Shown here piece by piece: positions 20,271 to 29,241 of a stretch of DNA of 33,816 nucleotides. The DNA is from a virus: positions 1 to 33,816 of IMG/VR virus record IMGVR_UViG_3300027791_000073; one strand, written 5' to 3'. Numbering within the stretch: position 1 is the first letter of the stretch; each line of letters opens with the position of its first letter. Below the pieces are notes generated by a model, which was not told the DNA's origin, did not search any database, and worked only from the letters and a program-made list of their open reading frames with translations. The position numbers and the translations under genes were made by a program.

Positions 20271-20722
20271 TGGCATCACAATATAGAACAGCAAGAAAGA
20301 AAATAGTAGATGCACTGGTGGAACAGATAAAAGAGATTGACGGGAATCACCCGTTTAACTCAAACGTATTTAATAATGTTCATTCAGGAATGATATTTTT
20401 AGATCAAATCCAAGAGTACCCAAAAGTTTGTGTAGTCTCAGGGGATGAAACAAGAGAGTATCAACCAGGTGAATTTAAATGGAGATTTCTCAGTCTAGAT
20501 ATAAGAGTTTATGTCGAAGACCAAGAAGATCCCCAAGAGGTCTTAGCCCTTTTAATGGAAGACATTGAAAGAGTCTTAGACAATAATGATGTTTTGACTT
20601 ATGATGATACCGTAAGTCCAAAACTAACAACGACTTCCTTAACTTTACAGTCGCTATCAACTGATGAAGGAGTTTTAACTCCTCTTGGAATTGGTGAAAT
20701 AACTATAGAGTGTAGGTATTAA
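20270..20722 (+). CDS. Tail terminator protein
   Basis: 150 aa at a TAATG junction. The fold pattern, an N-terminal helix (YRTARKKIVDALVEQIKEIDG), central strands (KWRFLSLDIRVYVEDQ), a helix (VLALLMEDIERVLDNN) and an ending beta strand (GIGEITIECRY), matches gpU-type tail terminators that cap the tail tube. Its position between the neck and tail-tube genes is canonical. A 68-base gap with TAGGAGAA before the next ATG follows. Confidence 0.75.
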   Translation: MASQYRTARKKIVDALVEQIKEIDGNHPFNSNVFNNVHSGMIFLDQIQEYPKVCVVSGDETREYQPGEFKWRFLSLDIRVYVEDQEDPQEVLALLMEDIERVLDNNDVLTYDDTVSPKLTTTSLTLQSLSTDEGVLTPLGIGEITIECRY

Positions 20723-20790
20723 TCGAAATTACAAACGCTGATAAAAATCTAGCGACGTACTTTCAAAGACGATAAAATAGGAGAAAGCAA

Positions 20791-22428
20791 ATGGCTTTAA
20801 ATCTATCAAGAAATACTAAAGTATTTGTGAGCTCAGTAAATGGAGTTGGTGCAACTGGCGGAGTGAAAACTTGTCATGTAACTACTGCAGGAACTGGATA
20901 CGCCGTAGGCGACATCGTAACACTAGGAACAACTTCTAGTAACGGTACAGGCTTTAAGTGTATAGTAAAAACAATTACTGGAGGCAGTTCAACTGGCCCA
21001 GTAGGAAGTATTATGGTACCAAATAACTTTAGGGGCGCAGCATTTGCAGTTGATGAAACTGCAACAGAGAGTGCCGTCCAAAATTACGCAGGAACAGATA
21101 ATTCTGGCGCATCAGGACTTATTGTAACTGTCGATTCAATCGCAGCAACAACAACAACAGATGGCGCAAGAACAGGAACAGGAAAGTTCAAAGGCAACGA
21201 AGTAGATGCTAACACATTCAGAGTTGGTGTACTAGACGGATATAGTTTTTCACAGGGTTCAGACTCAAGTGATGTAACTATCTCAGAAGCTGGTGCAGCA
21301 CCTAACAGGGGTTCAAAAAGATTCAATGATTCTTTACCACCTGCAGAATGGTCATTCGGTACTTATGTACGACCATTCGTTCATGGCTCAGCAAGTTTTA
21401 GAACTGCATTAGACCATGACTGTGTTGAAAACATTCTATGGGCAGCACTATCAGGTACAGCATTACCTGGAGACGCAGCAGCTGATGGACGTGGTGTAGT
21501 AGTAGGAACTACTGCTCAAAACGGTTCACAATGTACTTTTGCAAAATCAGATGTTCATGAACTTATGAAACTGAATTTGTTCTTTGCACTAGAAAATACA
21601 ACATACAGGTTGAACGATGCACAGGTCAACCAAGCAGAAATAGACTTCTCTATTGATGGTATTGCACAGATCACATGGTCTGGTAACGCAACAACTATTG
21701 ATCAAGTAGGAGAAGCAATCGAAGATCCTTCAAAGTTCATAATTCAAACTACAGCAGAACAAGCACCAACCAGTGCTAATACTGATACATTTGTAGAGAC
21801 TTATAACTATGTAGATACAACTGGCCCATCAGACGCAGATTACTTGAGAAATAAACTCTCAACACTATATCTTGACGCTGATGCACAAGGTGGTGGATCT
21901 TCTTCAAATGGTTTAGATGACAAAACTTATGATATTAATATCACAGGTGGTTCTTTAACTATTGCAAACAACGTTACTTATGTAACACCAGAAACAATTG
22001 GTATCGTAGATAAGCCTATTGGCTCATTTACAGGCGCTAGGGTAATTAGTGGTTCTTTAACCATGTACCTTGACACCAAATCAAATGGTTCAAACCAACT
22101 ATTAACAGATTTATCTGGCGCAACTGACCTTGTAACAAACGTGTTTGACATGCGTTTATACATGGGTGTAGCCGGAGCTGTTGGATCAGATGGTGACGCT
22201 ATCGGAGCAGACGATTTTACTGCCCCAGGTGTCGAATTTAATATGCCACGTGCTCAATTGTCCATACCGACAGTTGAAGTTGGCGATCTAGTATCTGCAT
22301 CATTAGAGTTCGCAGCTCATGGTTCAGATCTATTAACTGGAGATGAAATTACAGTTAAATACTTAGGCGGCACTTCGCATACCCAAGCTGGGTATCTAGC
22401 GACAGGTGCTACAGCAGTAGACGCCTAG
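20791..22428 (+). CDS. Major tail tube protein with inserted domain
   Basis: 545 aa, strong TAGGAGAA site. The body is a beta-rich tail tube protein: NTFRVGVLDGYSFSQGSDS, RFNDSLPPAEWSFGTYVRP, AQITWSG, and a late SIPTVEVGDLVSASLEFAAHG. Compared with its shorter paralogue at 22434, about 120 residues are inserted after the first strand (TKVFVSS), roughly residues 18-140. The insert carries a GTGYAVGDIVTL motif of the kind found in phage surface domains. The inserted domain likely projects from the tube. Thr/Ser/Gly-rich overall and likely abundant in the virion. Confidence 0.7.
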   Translation: MALNLSRNTKVFVSSVNGVGATGGVKTCHVTTAGTGYAVGDIVTLGTTSSNGTGFKCIVKTITGGSSTGPVGSIMVPNNFRGAAFAVDETATESAVQNYAGTDNSGASGLIVTVDSIAATTTTDGARTGTGKFKGNEVDANTFRVGVLDGYSFSQGSDSSDVTISEAGAAPNRGSKRFNDSLPPAEWSFGTYVRPFVHGSASFRTALDHDCVENILWAALSGTALPGDAAADGRGVVVGTTAQNGSQCTFAKSDVHELMKLNLFFALENTTYRLNDAQVNQAEIDFSIDGIAQITWSGNATTIDQVGEAIEDPSKFIIQTTAEQAPTSANTDTFVETYNYVDTTGPSDADYLRNKLSTLYLDADAQGGGSSSNGLDDKTYDINITGGSLTIANNVTYVTPETIGIVDKPIGSFTGARVISGSLTMYLDTKSNGSNQLLTDLSGATDLVTNVFDMRLYMGVAGAVGSDGDAIGADDFTAPGVEFNMPRAQLSIPTVEVGDLVSASLEFAAHGSDLLTGDEITVKYLGGTSHTQAGYLATGATAVDA

Positions 22429-22433
22429 GTCTC

Positions 22434-23372
22434 ATGTCTCATAGTTTTCTCAAGGAGAGTAAGCTATACATAGTATATGGCGGGAACAAGTATAGAATCT
22501 ATACTACAACCGCCATATCTTTTTCACAAACATTTGCGGAAGATTCGTACCCAGTAAAGACTTTGCACGATCAATCAAAAATGTTACAGAATTCAACTAT
22601 AACAAAAGCAAATAATGCAAATTTTTCTTTTACCGTTCCTTTAACAGTAGAGAAAGATGAAAGCATAGTCTTAGACTTATTGACTGATTTAGTATCAACA
22701 GCTGATGCAGGCATTGCCACTCAGCAACTAAAATCATTCGATATGTATGTACAAACAGGTAGCAGTACTTTTAAAATAGAAGGTGCAGTTATTACTGAAG
22801 GTACTTTTACATTCAACAGAGCAGAAAAACCTTTTGAGGTTGGCTTAAATGGACAAGGTAAAAAGCTATCAAGAGCAGGAAATGAAAGTTATAGTATTCC
22901 TGGCAACGCTCAATCTGAGTCTGCCACAAGAACACCTCTTTTAGTATTCCCAGTATTAACTTTAGACTCATTAAACATGGACTCTCTTATAGGAGCAAGT
23001 TTACGAATATCTAATAATATACAGTGGAGTCAATTTGAAACTCTTCAAAATAGCCTTTCAGTGACTAACTCTAGTAATGCAATGTACCCAGATACATACA
23101 CGGTAAGTGATCGAACAGTTTCGGGAGAACTTCGACAATACCAAACAGATAATAATATAACACAATTTGATGACTTTAATACTAGTAGTAATTTAACTAT
23201 TAAAGCAGTTCAAGTAGGTAAAACTGCAAGTGATAGTGGATTTTTTAAAATAAATCTCAATCCAGTATCATACACAGCAAGACTAAAAACAGGCTCTATT
23301 TACGAACAGAGCTATGACTTTACATCTACAGATAATACTGCGCTAAATACAAGCATCACACAATATTCATAG
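22434..23372 (+). CDS. Second tail-tube-like protein
   Basis: 312 aa with the same scaffold as the preceding protein but without the inserted domain: SKLYIVYGGNKYRIYTTTAI is followed by an FSQ segment, then ANFSFTVPL, SFDMYVQTG and a late DRTVSGELRQYQ block that parallels the VISGSLTMYLD block of its neighbour. Two adjacent tube paralogues may form alternating rings or serve as major tube and tube-end proteins. The binding site is weak (TAGG). Followed by a 13-base gap. Confidence 0.65.
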   Translation: MSHSFLKESKLYIVYGGNKYRIYTTTAISFSQTFAEDSYPVKTLHDQSKMLQNSTITKANNANFSFTVPLTVEKDESIVLDLLTDLVSTADAGIATQQLKSFDMYVQTGSSTFKIEGAVITEGTFTFNRAEKPFEVGLNGQGKKLSRAGNESYSIPGNAQSESATRTPLLVFPVLTLDSLNMDSLIGASLRISNNIQWSQFETLQNSLSVTNSSNAMYPDTYTVSDRTVSGELRQYQTDNNITQFDDFNTSSNLTIKAVQVGKTASDSGFFKINLNPVSYTARLKTGSIYEQSYDFTSTDNTALNTSITQYS

Positions 23373-23385
23373 GAGAATATACAAC

Positions 23386-23835
23386 ATGGAACTAAAAAGT
23401 TTATTAGTGGATAGTAAAACCACTTGGGTAGAGTTTCCCGGACTCAAAGGATTTGAAGTAGAACTTGCAAATCTTTCCCGAAAAGAATTAGTAGCATTAA
23501 GGAAAAAATGCACATCAAACAAATTTAACAGAAAAACTAGAGCATTTGAAGAATCTCTTGATGATGAGAAATTTGTAATAGAGTTTACACAATCAACCGT
23601 TAAAGGTTGGAAAGGGCTCCAACTAGGATACTTAGAAGATTTACTTCTTGTAGATTTAAAAGGAAATGACCCAGAAAAAGAATTGGAGTTCTCAGAAGAA
23701 AATGCTCAATCATTAGTAGAAAATTCAACAGAATTTGATAACTGGCTCAATGAGGTAGTCTTTGATTTAGAAAACTTTCGTACAAACTTCAAAGGAGAAG
23801 ATAAAGGAGCGCCTAAAAAACTTCCTGAATCATAA
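23386..23835 (+). CDS. Tail assembly chaperone (gpG-like)
   Basis: 149 aa, acidic and helical, with NLSRKELVALRKKCTSNKFN near the start and FVIEFTQSTVKGWKGL in the middle, as seen in chaperones encoded between tube and tape-measure genes. It ends GAPKKLPES. Just before its stop lies an A6 run (23815-23820); reading in the +1 frame from there is open into the next gene, so a fusion product by frameshifting is possible, as for gpG-T of lambda. Confidence 0.75.
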   Translation: MELKSLLVDSKTTWVEFPGLKGFEVELANLSRKELVALRKKCTSNKFNRKTRAFEESLDDEKFVIEFTQSTVKGWKGLQLGYLEDLLLVDLKGNDPEKELEFSEENAQSLVENSTEFDNWLNEVVFDLENFRTNFKGEDKGAPKKLPES

Positions 23836-23845
23836 CCAAATAGGA

Positions 23846-24169
23846 ATGACAAAAGACCAGTACTTGCGAATGTGCGAGCAGACTGGAATGGAGATAGATT
23901 GGGAAAAATGTCCTCCCGATATCAATGATTTTCCTGAAAATACTCTAACAGTTTTAGAGCTTTTTCATCAGTTGGGGGACAGAATATACCCAGATATAGG
24001 GTATGTAGGCAAAGATTATACAACACTGGAGCTTTTATTTAAGTTGAATTACATCACAAGTCAAGCTGAAAGAGATTGGGCAATAGAGCTACTACTCTTT
24101 TTAGATGCACAAATGATAAAACAATCTCAACAATCAATAAAATCTGCACAAGAAAAAAGTAGAAGATAA
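23846..24169 (+). CDS. Second tail assembly chaperone (gpT-like), possibly reached by frameshift
   Basis: 107 aa, acidic, CPPDINDFPENTLTVLELFHQLGD then helices ending in a basic tail (SIKSAQEKSRR). Its frame is +1 to the previous gene and open upstream to the A6 run. AGGA directly abuts its ATG with no spacer, so independent initiation should be weak. Context immediately before the tape measure and length fit the downstream part of the chaperone pair. Confidence 0.7.
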   Translation: MTKDQYLRMCEQTGMEIDWEKCPPDINDFPENTLTVLELFHQLGDRIYPDIGYVGKDYTTLELLFKLNYITSQAERDWAIELLLFLDAQMIKQSQQSIKSAQEKSRR

Positions 24170-24175
24170 ATAAAC

Positions 24176-27100
24176 ATGGCAGATAATAAAGTACTAATTG
24201 AATTACAGGTAGTCCAAAAAGGAGACAGCCTGTCTATTATTCAAAAAGATACAGACAAATTAGCAAAAACTCAAGATAAGTTAGATAAGAATCAAAAGAA
24301 GGTTGGAAAATCTTCTGAGACCGTAATAAAAGGCCAGAAGGGCATTCATCAAGCTAACTTATCTTCTTCTAAAGGTTTTTCAAAGATGAATCAGATGCTG
24401 AGCGGTGGTGGAGGATCCTCTTCGCTTGTTGCTGCCTACGCTACACTAGCAGCTAATGTATTTGCTGCAACAGCAGCTTTTAATGCATTTAGAAGTGCAG
24501 CTGCTTTCGAACAATTAACAGAAGGTTTTACATTCATGGCTAACCAAGCCGGTAGGACTATGGATTTAGTTGTTGACAAACTCAAAGAAGTTGCTGGAGG
24601 GGCTCTCTCTACAGAACAAGCACTACAAGGTGCATCATTAGCTATTTCAGCAGGATTTAGTACTGACGACTTAGAAAAACTTACTAAAGTTGCGAAAGGA
24701 GCTTCACTTGCTCTTGGTAGAAATATGTCTGATGCTTTTGATAGGTTAACAAGAGGTGCGATTAAACTCGAACCAGAAATTTTGGATGAATTAGGTATTA
24801 TGGTACGTCTTGATGACGCTACTGAAGCTTATGCCGCAACTATTGGTAAAACTGCAAACGAATTAACACAATTCCAGAGACAAACAGCATTTATTAATGC
24901 AATTAATGAACAAGGTATAGAAAAATACGGTGAACTTGCAGATGCTGTGGGTGTAAACCCCTATGATAAACTAGCAGCAGCTTTTACTGACTTAACAAAA
25001 GCAGGTTTAACTGTTTTAAATAAAGTACTTATCCCTTTCGCAAATATATTTGCAGGTTCTTCAAGTGCTATGATAGGTGGACTTGTATTATTTGCAAGTA
25101 CCATCATAACAACTATGATTCCAGCCCTTGGAAATATGGCAAAGAACTCTTCGGACGCAGCAGATCAAGCTCTAAGACTCGCAGATGCAGAAACAGCGGC
25201 AGTAGATAATAGTCTTTCAGCGGCTAAAGCAGATTTAGGTATAGGAAAGAAAAGAACAAAAACTGTAAAAGACTTACAAAGAGTAGTTAAAGAAGGTGGG
25301 GATGTACAAAAGCAAGCATTAATAACAGAAAAAAATCTTAAAAAACAGTTAAGTACACAAGAATCTATTAGGGACTCTAAACTAAAAAAAGTTACTGCCA
25401 CACAAAAGACAGCAGCAAAAGCAAGAATTGTTGATATTGAAAGAGAAATAGCCGCAACCAAAGTACTAGCAAATGCAGACTCAACAAGACTAGGGCAAGC
25501 GGTAGTAGCAGAAACTGCAAGAACTGCAGCAACACAAGCTCGAATAGTATCAGATGCAACAGGACAGATATCCCAAGCTGGAGTAGTAGCAGGCTTTAAA
25601 ATTGCAACTGTAGCTTTACAAGAATATATAGCTACTCAAGTAGTTGCAACTACTACTACAGGATTCTTTGCTGGAGCACAAGCTTTTCTTGCACGTGCTT
25701 TTGGTATAAGTACTGTTGCTATAAGACTATATGGTACAGCCCTTTTAACAGCTGTTCCAATACTTGCAGGTATAGCAATAGCAATAGGTGTAGTAATGAC
25801 AGTTGTTGGAGCAATGGGCGACAGATTTAGAAAAGAAGTTGCAGGTATGGAAATACTTGGTAAAGTTACCGAAGAATTAGATAATAAATTTAAGCAACTA
25901 AATACGACAATAGGAAATTTAGGGGCAAATGCTTCAGAAGGAAATATAAGAATAAGACAAATTAAACAAAGTGCAGGTATCTTTTTAGAGGTGGCCCAAG
26001 GAATAACAGAAATAGAACGAGCTGCACAAGCAGCAAATACTGCTAGACAAAATGCTATAGCAGGCAATGATTTTGGTGCAAGAAAAGTAGCAAGATTAGC
26101 AGGTAATCCTTTTGCACTAGAAGATTTTGATAACGCAGAAGGTAAAGCAGCAGGAGATAAGGTGGTAAAACAATCTTTTGGAAGTTTAAAAACAAGTTTA
26201 CAAGGAATAGCAGGAGATACTTCAGAAGCCTCAGAACTTCTGAGAGACCAACTCGAAAAAGAATTTGAATCAGCATTCGGAGAAGAATATACTAGTAAGG
26301 GTGGTCTTACAGCATTTATTGCAGCCTTAAAACCAAAAGATTTTGATAATGTATCAACAGCAGTAGGTAAGGCAGCAAGTAACACAAAAGTATGGGATCA
26401 GGGATTAACAAACTTAAAAAGAAGTTTATCAGAAGGAGAGCAAGACTTTTCTAAATTCTTTGCGGGTGCTTCACAAAAAACAGAATATGATGGAATAGTA
26501 AAACAATTCAACACTCTAAAAACTTCTATTAAGGAACTAGGAGGAGGAGACACCAAAGAGGGATTAAAAGAACTATTTGAGAAGGCAGGTGCTCAATTAA
26601 AAAAATTCAGAAAAGAAGGAGAAAGTACAGAAGACTTTATGAAGAGAATCGGAGCAGAAGGTGGACTTGCGTCATCCTTTGAAGAAATCCAAAAACAAAC
26701 TCGTACTTTGCAAACAGACTTAAAGCAATTAAATGTAGAAGCAAAAGCATTAAAATTTGGAGCAGGTCTTACTTCTGGAGGAACAGAAGACCTTCTTAAA
26801 AAACAAAGAGAAATTTTCCAGATACAAATAGATTTAAATCAAGCTATAATAGATGAAATTGATCTAGAAGGAGCATCTGAAGAAATAAAACAAAGAATAG
26901 TAAAACTAGGTACAGAAAATGCTGCATTAGAGTTGCAAAAGAAAACAGACACAGAAATTACTCAAGCAGGACTTATAACAGAACTCAAAGTAAAACAAAA
27001 GTTATTAGGTTTAGAACAGGGTATAGCAAGCTCGCGAAGAACAGAAAGAGCGAATGAAGCTAAGGTTAGAAAATTGATGACCGGTGGTTCTTCAACTTTA

Positions 27101-28504
27101 AGTCCGATAAAAGAAAATACACTAAGAATAGAGGCAGCCAGAGAAGAATTTGCTTTTGCTAAAAGAAAAGCAAAACTAGAACAAGAAATGATTATAGCTA
27201 AGTTTGCTCTTTTTGCATTAGAGCAAAAGTCTTTACTTGATCAGAAAAAAATAACAGAAGAAAGTTATAATGCGGCACTTATAGCAGCAGGAAAAATTGC
27301 TGGACTACAAATAGAAGGAGCAATGGCACAATCTGAAACTGCAGAGTCTACTAAAAAATTAGCAATCGCTCAAGGCTTGGCTTCTGGAAACTTAATGGCT
27401 ATGGCTCAATCTTTTAATGAATTAACTAAAGAAGGTGAAAAAATGGCAGGAGTAGGTGTACTTGTAGCCGCAGCTTTTAATCCAATGATAGAGTCCTTAA
27501 AGGCTTTAGGAACTGATGAAAGCGGTGCTTTAGCAAATGCAATAGAAAAATTCCAAACTCTTGCCGTAACTCTATCTGAAATGAAAGAGACAATAAGAGA
27601 GTTAACTGAAGTACTTGATACTCTTGGTGGTAACAAAGATATTATGCCAGGACTCTCAAACGAAAAGTTAGCAACAGGTCTTGTTCGTATGCAAGCAATA
27701 GGGCAAGTAATTTCAGCAGTCGGAGCTTTAGCGATGGCAAACTCTAAAATGCAAGTAGCAGCTATAGATAGACAAATAGAAGCAGAAAAAAGAGTAGATG
27801 GAAATAGTAAATCGTCATTAGCTAAAATAGACGCTATGGAGAAAAAGAAAACTGCCATTAGAAGAAAAGCATTTGAAGAAGATAAAAAGATAAAAATAGC
27901 ACAAGCTATGATTGCTGGAATAACAGGAGCTGTAATGGCTTATGCCTCTCTTGCTTGGATACCTTTTGTAGGTCCGGCACTAGGCGCAGCTGTTGCAGCA
28001 GCTATTATGGGACTGACTGCTAAAAGTATTTCTATGATTCAATCCTCACAGTTTGATGGTGGAGGCGCTACAGGCGGTGGAACACCACAAAGTATTAGTA
28101 TTGGTAGTAGATCAAACTCAGTTGATGTTGCAAATGCAGTAACAGGCGGAGAGCAGTCCTACTTAAGAGGAGATAAGGGGGTTGGTTCAAATGCAAATAG
28201 CTTTGCTCCTGGTGGAGCAGCAGGAATGAGAAACGGTTACGCAGCAGGCGGAGAAGTATTAGTTGGAGAACAAGGTCCAGAAGTAATGCAAGTACCTACT
28301 TCAGGCTTTAACATAACTCCAGGCGATGCAAGGGGTGGAACAACAAACGCAAACTTTACAATCAACGCAGTAGATGCTGCAGGTGTTGAAGAAGTTCTAA
28401 CAGCTCAAAGAGCAAATATAATAAACATGATAAGAGAAGCAGCACATGAACATGGCGAAGAATTTATTGAAGGTGTTAATACTTCTTCATATGGAGGAGG
28501 GTAA
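24176..28504 (+). CDS. Tape measure protein
   Basis: 1442 aa, the longest complete gene here. The N-terminal 110 residues are helical with a Gly/Ser hinge (SGGGGSSS), then AFRSAAAFEQLTEGFTFMANQAGRTM and NMSDAFDRLTRGAIKLEPEILDELGI, which are typical tape-measure segments. Three hydrophobic stretches (about residues 300-320, 510-545 and 1240-1285) could enter the host membrane during DNA injection. Long Lys/Glu/Ala coiled coil fills the middle, and the C-terminus has AAGGEVLVGEQGPEVMQVP, a common tape-measure ending. At about 0.15 nm per residue the tail would be near 215 nm. There is no recognisable muralytic domain. Confidence 0.95.
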   Translation: MADNKVLIELQVVQKGDSLSIIQKDTDKLAKTQDKLDKNQKKVGKSSETVIKGQKGIHQANLSSSKGFSKMNQMLSGGGGSSSLVAAYATLAANVFAATAAFNAFRSAAAFEQLTEGFTFMANQAGRTMDLVVDKLKEVAGGALSTEQALQGASLAISAGFSTDDLEKLTKVAKGASLALGRNMSDAFDRLTRGAIKLEPEILDELGIMVRLDDATEAYAATIGKTANELTQFQRQTAFINAINEQGIEKYGELADAVGVNPYDKLAAAFTDLTKAGLTVLNKVLIPFANIFAGSSSAMIGGLVLFASTIITTMIPALGNMAKNSSDAADQALRLADAETAAVDNSLSAAKADLGIGKKRTKTVKDLQRVVKEGGDVQKQALITEKNLKKQLSTQESIRDSKLKKVTATQKTAAKARIVDIEREIAATKVLANADSTRLGQAVVAETARTAATQARIVSDATGQISQAGVVAGFKIATVALQEYIATQVVATTTTGFFAGAQAFLARAFGISTVAIRLYGTALLTAVPILAGIAIAIGVVMTVVGAMGDRFRKEVAGMEILGKVTEELDNKFKQLNTTIGNLGANASEGNIRIRQIKQSAGIFLEVAQGITEIERAAQAANTARQNAIAGNDFGARKVARLAGNPFALEDFDNAEGKAAGDKVVKQSFGSLKTSLQGIAGDTSEASELLRDQLEKEFESAFGEEYTSKGGLTAFIAALKPKDFDNVSTAVGKAASNTKVWDQGLTNLKRSLSEGEQDFSKFFAGASQKTEYDGIVKQFNTLKTSIKELGGGDTKEGLKELFEKAGAQLKKFRKEGESTEDFMKRIGAEGGLASSFEEIQKQTRTLQTDLKQLNVEAKALKFGAGLTSGGTEDLLKKQREIFQIQIDLNQAIIDEIDLEGASEEIKQRIVKLGTENAALELQKKTDTEITQAGLITELKVKQKLLGLEQGIASSRRTERANEAKVRKLMTGGSSTLSPIKENTLRIEAAREEFAFAKRKAKLEQEMIIAKFALFALEQKSLLDQKKITEESYNAALIAAGKIAGLQIEGAMAQSETAESTKKLAIAQGLASGNLMAMAQSFNELTKEGEKMAGVGVLVAAAFNPMIESLKALGTDESGALANAIEKFQTLAVTLSEMKETIRELTEVLDTLGGNKDIMPGLSNEKLATGLVRMQAIGQVISAVGALAMANSKMQVAAIDRQIEAEKRVDGNSKSSLAKIDAMEKKKTAIRRKAFEEDKKIKIAQAMIAGITGAVMAYASLAWIPFVGPALGAAVAAAIMGLTAKSISMIQSSQFDGGGATGGGTPQSISIGSRSNSVDVANAVTGGEQSYLRGDKGVGSNANSFAPGGAAGMRNGYAAGGEVLVGEQGPEVMQVPTSGFNITPGDARGGTTNANFTINAVDAAGVEEVLTAQRANIINMIREAAHEHGEEFIEGVNTSSYGGG

Positions 28505-29241
28505 TGGCAACATATACTAGTTTTCTAGATATACTACCTGATCCTAGTAATCCAATAGGTATTGGTGGACAAGCACTTGCAACAAGTAGTGGTGGTACAA
28601 ATGGTCCTGGCTTTGCTTCGGTTCAGTTTTCTTCAGAAGCTCCTATACAAGTATCAAGAACAAATAGTGGAAGAGTGATTACTCGATCTATTGCTGGACA
28701 TAAATGGAGTATACAAATAAAATATAATCCAATGACTCGAGATCAATTCGAACCAGTTTACAACTTCTTACTAGAAAAGAATGGAAGATTAAATCCTTTC
28801 TTTGTAAAACTACCTCAACAATCAACTTCAAGAAATGCTGCTTTTGTTTCCGCAAATCCAACAATTACTACAGCTACTACTGGAGCAGCTGGCTCAGGCT
28901 TTATACTACAAGCAGGGCATAATACAACAGAAGCAACTCAACCACAACCAGGAGATATGTTTACAATTACAGATACAAACGATAGTTTACATACTAAAGC
29001 ATATAGAGTTACACGAGTTATGGGCAATGGTACTTACAATTCAGCTCTACATTCACAACCGACAACAGCGCAACGAATTGTATACTTTACACCTCATCTA
29101 CAAAGAGCAGTAGCACAAGGAGCAACCTGTGACTACACTCCTCTTGTTAGAGTTATGTTAAAAACAGATGTACAATCTTATAGCTTAGGCACTAATAACC
29201 TTTTTAGTTTTTCCCTCAACTTAGAGGAGGCTCAGGCATAA
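28504..29241 (+). CDS. Minor tail protein, distal-tail-like
   Basis: 245 aa at a TAATG junction with GGAGGAGGG just before it. Beta-rich; the segment SRTNSGRVITRSIAGHKWSIQIKYNPMTRDQFEPVYNFLLEKNGRLNPFFVKLP reads like the first domain of distal tail proteins that attach the tip to the tube, with an inserted beta domain in the second half and an ending typical for minor tail proteins (FSFSLNLEEAQA). It lies between tape measure and tail-tip genes, where the lambda gpM/gpL or distal-tail gene is found. Confidence 0.6.
   Translation: MATYTSFLDILPDPSNPIGIGGQALATSSGGTNGPGFASVQFSSEAPIQVSRTNSGRVITRSIAGHKWSIQIKYNPMTRDQFEPVYNFLLEKNGRLNPFFVKLPQQSTSRNAAFVSANPTITTATTGAAGSGFILQAGHNTTEATQPQPGDMFTITDTNDSLHTKAYRVTRVMGNGTYNSALHSQPTTAQRIVYFTPHLQRAVAQGATCDYTPLVRVMLKTDVQSYSLGTNNLFSFSLNLEEAQA

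Noticed and set aside
23812-23821. Canonical -1 slippery heptamer A AAA AAC at the tail chaperone junction
   Set aside because: The heptamer letters occur, but not in the zero frame, and the second gene lies in the +1 frame, so a standard -1 slip would not join them.
25636-26385. 249-codon frame on the minus strand within the tape measure gene
   Set aside because: Composition follows from the opposite strand; no binding site, and the tape measure frame is intact across it.
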